10,006 nt of DNA from Flavobacteriaceae bacterium UBA2765 (GTDB lineage: Bacteria; Bacteroidota; Bacteroidia; Flavobacteriales; Flavobacteriaceae): NCBI GenBank assembly GCA_002352665.1, contig DEIV01000020.1:1-10006 (forward strand). The letters are read 5' to 3'. The notes below the pieces were generated by a model. It made no database searches, was not told where the DNA came from, and saw nothing but the letters and a program-made list of their open reading frames with translations. Made by a program: the position numbers and the translations under genes. Positions 7,177-10,006 of the stretch are shown here, piece by piece (the stretch's first letter is position 1; every line of letters starts with the position of its first letter).

Positions 7177-7195
7177 GTGTCACTTCGTCTTAGCA
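7177..7195. repeat. Right copy of the 19-bp perfect direct repeat
   Basis: Identical to 2945-2963 and in the same orientation. Here it covers the last codons and the TGA stop (7180-7182, minus strand) of the intact acyltransferase gene plus three bases downstream. Confidence 0.75.
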
Positions 7196-8211
7196 GTCAC
7201 CAAAACCAAAATTATGCTAATTATGAAATAAGTCAAAGCAATAATTCCTCCAAAAAAGTGATTGATTAGTAAACTCTGTAGCCAATAAAATAATGGAAAA
7301 GCAGTAATCCCAATAGCAAATTTTGTAGTGCTAATAAATTCAATTTCTTTAATTTTCGGTTTAAAGGCTCTATAAATTAATAAAGGGATAATACTGTTTA
7401 CCACAATTATATATTTTAAGATTTTCCAAAAAACAGAAGGTTTATTCTTTAGAATACGTTTTGACCCAGTATTAGGTAAATTTTTGATCATTTGATTAAC
7501 CTCTTTTGGTTTCAAAAAATCTACATCTCCCAATTGTGCAATGTTATTTTCATAATCTTCAATATCAATATGAGTAGTAAGTGCTTTTAATTTTTCACTA
7601 ACAGCCTCTTTTAATTGTAGTGTTGAGGTGTTTATATCATTTTTATTATAAAAATCATTGGCTAAAAAAGATTTTCCATAATAGACCGATACACTTTCTG
7701 CAAAATTCGTTGCATTTGTATAATTAAGGCCAACAGGGACAATATGTAAATTGATATCAGGATATTTTTCAAAAACGCCAAAGGCTATTCTTGTAAAACC
7801 TTTACTTAAAGGTCTTACCCATCTTTTAATATCGTGTGTGCCTTCAGGAAAAATCAATAGACACTTGTTGGCATTTAAAATATCAAAACAGGCATTGAAA
7901 ATAGCTTCATTTTTGGCTAAGGTCTCTTTTCCGTCTCTCATTCTGTAAATTGGCAACATATTTAACGTAGAGAGAAACCAATACACAGCTTTTATTTTAA
8001 AAGCACTAGCTCTGGTTAAAAAATGAATGTCCCTTTGCATCGTTGTGGCAATAATTAAGGGGTCAATTAATGCATTTTTATGATTAGAAACCAATAATAC
8101 AGCTCCTTTTTTAGGGATGTTATCTACATCTACCACCTTTATTTTTTTATAAAAAAAGTAAAGCCCAGTGCTTATATATATTTTAATAAACTGATACCAA
8201 ATATTTTTCAA
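7180..8211 (-). CDS. PlsC-like 1-acylglycerol-3-phosphate / lysophospholipid acyltransferase
   Basis: A 343-residue acyltransferase expected to move an acyl group onto a glycerophosphate or lysophospholipid at the inner membrane. Visible motifs in order: N-H-K-N-A-L-I-D at 43-50 (block I), P-I-Y-R at 87-90 (block II), F-P-E-G-T-H at 121-126 (block III) and P-V-G-L-N-Y at 159-164 (block IV). Block I has five residues between H44 and D50, not the classic four, a spacing shared with the yeast Sct1/Gpt2 branch. Two hydrophobic segments close the protein. The start is TTG at 8211, overlapping the TGA of the symporter gene as TTGA; a stop lies shortly upstream in frame and no ATG or GTG intervenes. 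Its last codons and stop are duplicated at 2945. The exact substrate is unknown. Confidence 0.88.
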   Translation of the reverse strand: MKNIWYQFIKIYISTGLYFFYKKIKVVDVDNIPKKGAVLLVSNHKNALIDPLIIATTMQRDIHFLTRASAFKIKAVYWFLSTLNMLPIYRMRDGKETLAKNEAIFNACFDILNANKCLLIFPEGTHDIKRWVRPLSKGFTRIAFGVFEKYPDINLHIVPVGLNYTNATNFAESVSVYYGKSFLANDFYNKNDINTSTLQLKEAVSEKLKALTTHIDIEDYENNIAQLGDVDFLKPKEVNQMIKNLPNTGSKRILKNKPSVFWKILKYIIVVNSIIPLLIYRAFKPKIKEIEFISTTKFAIGITAFPLFYWLQSLLINHFFGGIIALTYFIISIILVLVTAKTK

Positions 8212-9143
8212 AATTGCGTAGAAATTTTAGCTGTTTTCTTAGACCAATAATAAGCGAGTCCTAATCCTGAGACAATATCCCAAATACCCCAAAAGGCTAC
8301 ACATAATGCCATACCACCCAAGCCTTCAAAAAAGGTAAATACCAGAAGTAATCCTAATCCGGAATTTTGTATTCCGGTTTCAAGAGCCAACGTTTTTTGA
8401 TCATTATAAGATAACTTCATGGTCTTAGCAAAATAAAATCCACCTATATATCCGCTGAAATTATGTAATAATACTAAGAAGAATACATAATGGATATACT
8501 CCATAAATATATCGAGGTTTTGAGAAAATGCAATAACGATAAATATTAAAAAGATGATAATGGAAATAGGTTTCAATATCTTGGAGAGTTTATTTGCAAA
8601 ATTAGAATTTACTTTACGTGTTAACATACCTAACATTAAAGGTATGCCAAGAATTAATGTTACCAACTTTACCAATTCAAAAGGATTTAATTCTACAGTT
8701 CTTAATATTTTAGCTATTGGTTCATACATATTACCCCAGAATGCCAAATTTATTGGTGTCATCAATACAGCTACTAATGTGGCAAAAGCTGTAAGGCTAA
8801 CAGATAACGCAGCATTTCCTCCAGAAAGCTGTGTCATAAAATTAGAAATATTTCCACCCGGGCAAGCGGCAACCATGACCATACCAAGGGCTATACTAGG
8901 TAAGGGGTTGATGATGTTTATCAACATAAAAGTAATTAAAGGAAATAATATAAACTGAGAAAAAATACCAACCAATACAATTTTTGGGTTTTTAAATAAA
9001 CGTTTAAAATCGTCTACGGATATTCCTAAAGAAACCCCATACATAATAATGGCCAAAGTAATATTTAAGACCCAGAGCTCCTCTGTGTCAAAATTAATTT
9101 TTAGGCTGTCTAATACTTCATTTGTATTAATTTTTAAAAACAT
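8208..9143 (-). CDS. Bile acid:sodium symporter (BASS) family transporter
   Basis: A 311-residue polytopic membrane protein with BASS hallmarks: the A-A-C-P-G-G-N-I-S-N motif followed by L-S-G-G-N-A-A-L-S-V-S-L-T in the first half, and E-T-G-I-Q-N-S-G-L-G in the second, the region that forms the sodium and substrate sites in structurally known members. Multiple hydrophobic segments span the whole length, as usual for a family of about 300 residues. The natural substrate in bacteria is mostly unknown; organic anions, and keto acids in some relatives, are moved with sodium. The ATG lies inside the end of the DUF4159 gene (17-bp overlap) and the stop overlaps the acyltransferase start, so translation of the three is likely coupled. 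Confidence 0.92.
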   Translation of the reverse strand: MFLKINTNEVLDSLKINFDTEELWVLNITLAIIMYGVSLGISVDDFKRLFKNPKIVLVGIFSQFILFPLITFMLINIINPLPSIALGMVMVAACPGGNISNFMTQLSGGNAALSVSLTAFATLVAVLMTPINLAFWGNMYEPIAKILRTVELNPFELVKLVTLILGIPLMLGMLTRKVNSNFANKLSKILKPISIIIFLIFIVIAFSQNLDIFMEYIHYVFFLVLLHNFSGYIGGFYFAKTMKLSYNDQKTLALETGIQNSGLGLLLVFTFFEGLGGMALCVAFWGIWDIVSGLGLAYYWSKKTAKISTQF

Positions 9144-9765
9144 ACTCTATAATATTCGCACCCATTTGTAGAGCTTTTTCTCTAACTGATGCTGGGTTGT
9201 TATGTACTTCCTCATCTTCCCAACCATCGCTTAGATCACTTTCATAATCGTAAAAACAAATTAATCTACCTTCATAAAAAAGACCAAAACCTTGAGGTGG
9301 TTTTCCATCGTGTTCGTGTATTTTTGGTAAATTTTTAAACGTATAGGTTTGATTATAAATAGGATGATTGTAAGGAATTTCTTGGAGTTCTAAATTAGGG
9401 AATATCTTTTTTAATTCTGGTCTTATAAATTTATCTAATCCATAGTTATCAGAAATATGTAAAAAACCTCCCGATATTAAGTACTTTCTTAAATTATCAA
9501 TGTCATTGTCATCAAAAAACACATTGCCATGTCCCGTCATAAATAGGATAGGGTAATTGAAAATTTCAACACTATTTGCATCAACATTTTCGGGTTTTTC
9601 TTTAATGGTTGTCTTAATGTTTGTATTACAAAATTTTATTAAATTAGGCACAGCAGTTGGATTGGCATACCAATCTCCACCACCCTTATATTTTAAAATT
9701 GCAATCTCTTGAGCTGTAATTGATTCGGGAATGAATAATAGTAATAAAAATATCAATCTTAACAT
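9127..9765 (-). CDS. DUF4159 domain-containing exported protein
   Basis: A 212-residue protein that I recognise as DUF4159. It starts with a signal peptide, M-L-R-L-I-F followed by a leucine-rich core, with probable cleavage after I-T-A near residue 18. Family-like features are the opening L-K-Y-K-G-G-G-D-W-Y, then M-T-G-H-G-N-V-F-F, G-G-F-L-H-I-S-D-N-Y-G at about 100-110, H-P-I-Y, and a C-terminal Y-D-Y-E-S-D-L-S-D-G-W-E-D. DUF4159 has a Rossmann/glutamine-amidotransferase-like architecture in other bacteria, but no activity is established. It is first of the leftward operon, with a -7 box 24 bp upstream, and its 3' end overlaps the symporter gene. Confidence 0.88.
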   Translation of the reverse strand: MLRLIFLLLLFIPESITAQEIAILKYKGGGDWYANPTAVPNLIKFCNTNIKTTIKEKPENVDANSVEIFNYPILFMTGHGNVFFDDNDIDNLRKYLISGGFLHISDNYGLDKFIRPELKKIFPNLELQEIPYNHPIYNQTYTFKNLPKIHEHDGKPPQGFGLFYEGRLICFYDYESDLSDGWEDEEVHNNPASVREKALQMGANIIEYVFKN

Positions 9766-9788
9766 TTTATCATTATAATGGTTGTTTA

Positions 9789-9796
9789 CAAATCTA
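9789..9796 (-). promoter_or_regulatory. Putative -7 promoter box for the DUF4159-symporter-acyltransferase operon
   Basis: The minus strand reads TAGATTTG, an exact TAnnTTTG match 24 bp upstream of the ATG at 9765. No convincing -33 TTG is seen. The palindrome at 9795-9814 begins at its upstream edge. Confidence 0.5.
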
Positions 9797-9814
9797 TTAA
9801 ATTAAAATTTAATA
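9795..9814. promoter_or_regulatory. Perfect AT-only palindrome between divergent genes
   Basis: TATTAAATT and AATTTAATA form 9-bp arms around a central AA. The site covers the -33 region of the leftward promoter and overlaps its -7 box by two bases, a plausible repressor position. It contains only A and T, so chance is a real alternative. Confidence 0.3.
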
Positions 9815-9855
9815 AATTATTATAACCCCAATAACGAATTAGACCATTTCTTTTA

Positions 9856-9863
9856 TAAATTTG
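9856..9863 (+). promoter_or_regulatory. Putative -7 promoter box for the right-edge lipoprotein gene
   Basis: TAAATTTG matches TAnnTTTG exactly and lies 27 bp upstream of the ATG at 9891, giving a leader of about 20 nt that contains AAAACTAAAA. No clear -33 TTG is visible. Confidence 0.55.
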
Positions 9864-9890
9864 TATCTCTAAATTTAAAACTAAAATATT

Positions 9891-10006
9891 ATGAAAATGC
9901 TAAAACAAAATCAAATTATTAAATTAACAGCAATTCTGTTTATTGGCTTGTCAGTAGTTGCATGTAAAGAAGTAAAAAATAAAACGGAAGCCACAGAGGC
10001 AGAAGA
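9891..10006 (+). CDS. N-terminus of a lipoprotein (3' end outside window)
   Basis: The first 38 codons of a gene that runs off the window. It starts with ATG, a basic stretch M-K-M-L-K-Q-N-Q, a hydrophobic core, and the lipobox V-V-A-C with the cysteine at residue 25, followed by a charged tether rich in K, E and T. This predicts an envelope lipoprotein; the family cannot be told from the signal region alone. A -7 box 27 bp upstream and the opposite direction of the DUF4159 operon indicate an independent transcript. Confidence 0.75.
   Translation, partial: MKMLKQNQIIKLTAILFIGLSVVACKEVKNKTEATEAE

Larger units (their letters stand above)
2945..7195. other. Candidate integrated accessory segment bounded by a duplicated acyltransferase gene end
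   Basis: This 4.25-kb segment lies between two housekeeping-like operons. It is bounded by the 19-bp direct repeat and by a broken (left) and intact (right) version of the same gene end. It holds two unrecognised membrane proteins, two unrecognised lipoproteins and a decayed gene, and none of the inner genes has a recognised core function. No integrase, transposase or terminal inverted repeat is visible, so any mobilisation would have to be in trans or now lost. A decayed tandem acyltransferase paralogue is the main alternative. The limits are inferred, not proven. Confidence 0.4.

Noticed and set aside
7100..7179. Rho-independent terminator between converging genes
   Set aside because: No stable stem followed by a T-run is present in this short gap, and none was found after 2932 either.
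7751..7948. 65-residue plus-strand open frame
   Set aside because: Antisense to the acyltransferase gene, including its F-P-E-G-T-H motif region.
8554..8958. 134-residue open frame on the plus strand
   Set aside because: It lies wholly antisense to the well-supported BASS symporter gene and has no recognisable domain or start context.

Overview
The window comes from an AT-rich genome, most likely a marine or environmental member of the Flavobacteriaceae (Bacteroidota). The evidence is the low GC content, the A-rich leaders without clear Shine-Dalgarno sequences, several matches to the Bacteroidota -7 promoter box TAnnTTTG, frequent lipoprotein signal peptides with short lipoboxes, and a beta-N-acetylglucosaminidase/serine-hydrolase fusion typical of this phylum.

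Left block (1-2932, plus strand): a tight run of three genes. They are the C-terminal part of a GH3/beta-lactamase-fold fusion that is cut by the window edge, a GNAT acetyltransferase, and a cyclase-family (kynurenine-formamidase-like) metal hydrolase. Gaps of 19 and 25 bp suggest one transcript. Right block (7180-9765, minus strand): a DUF4159 protein, a BASS-family sodium symporter and a PlsC-like lysophospholipid acyltransferase. Consecutive genes overlap (17 bp, then 4 bp), so this is a translationally coupled operon. At the right edge a divergent lipoprotein gene starts and runs out of the window.

Middle block (about 2945-7195): an accessory-looking insert between these two housekeeping-like blocks. 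It carries a leftward pair of unrecognised membrane proteins, two unrecognised plus-strand lipoproteins and a decayed gene fragment. Its left edge holds a broken, frameshifted copy of the 3' end of the acyltransferase gene that lies intact at its right edge. The two copies share a perfect 19-bp direct repeat spanning the end of the gene and its stop codon. This resembles an element that integrated at the 3' end of a protein gene and displaced the old end, although a decayed tandem paralogue would also explain it. No integrase or transposase is visible.

The second point of interest is a run of 11 adenines directly after the ATG of the lipoprotein gene at 6526-7099. It puts the ATG out of frame with an otherwise complete lipoprotein; removing one A restores a textbook lipoprotein signal peptide. 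This could be phase variation, transcriptional slippage, or a sequencing error.
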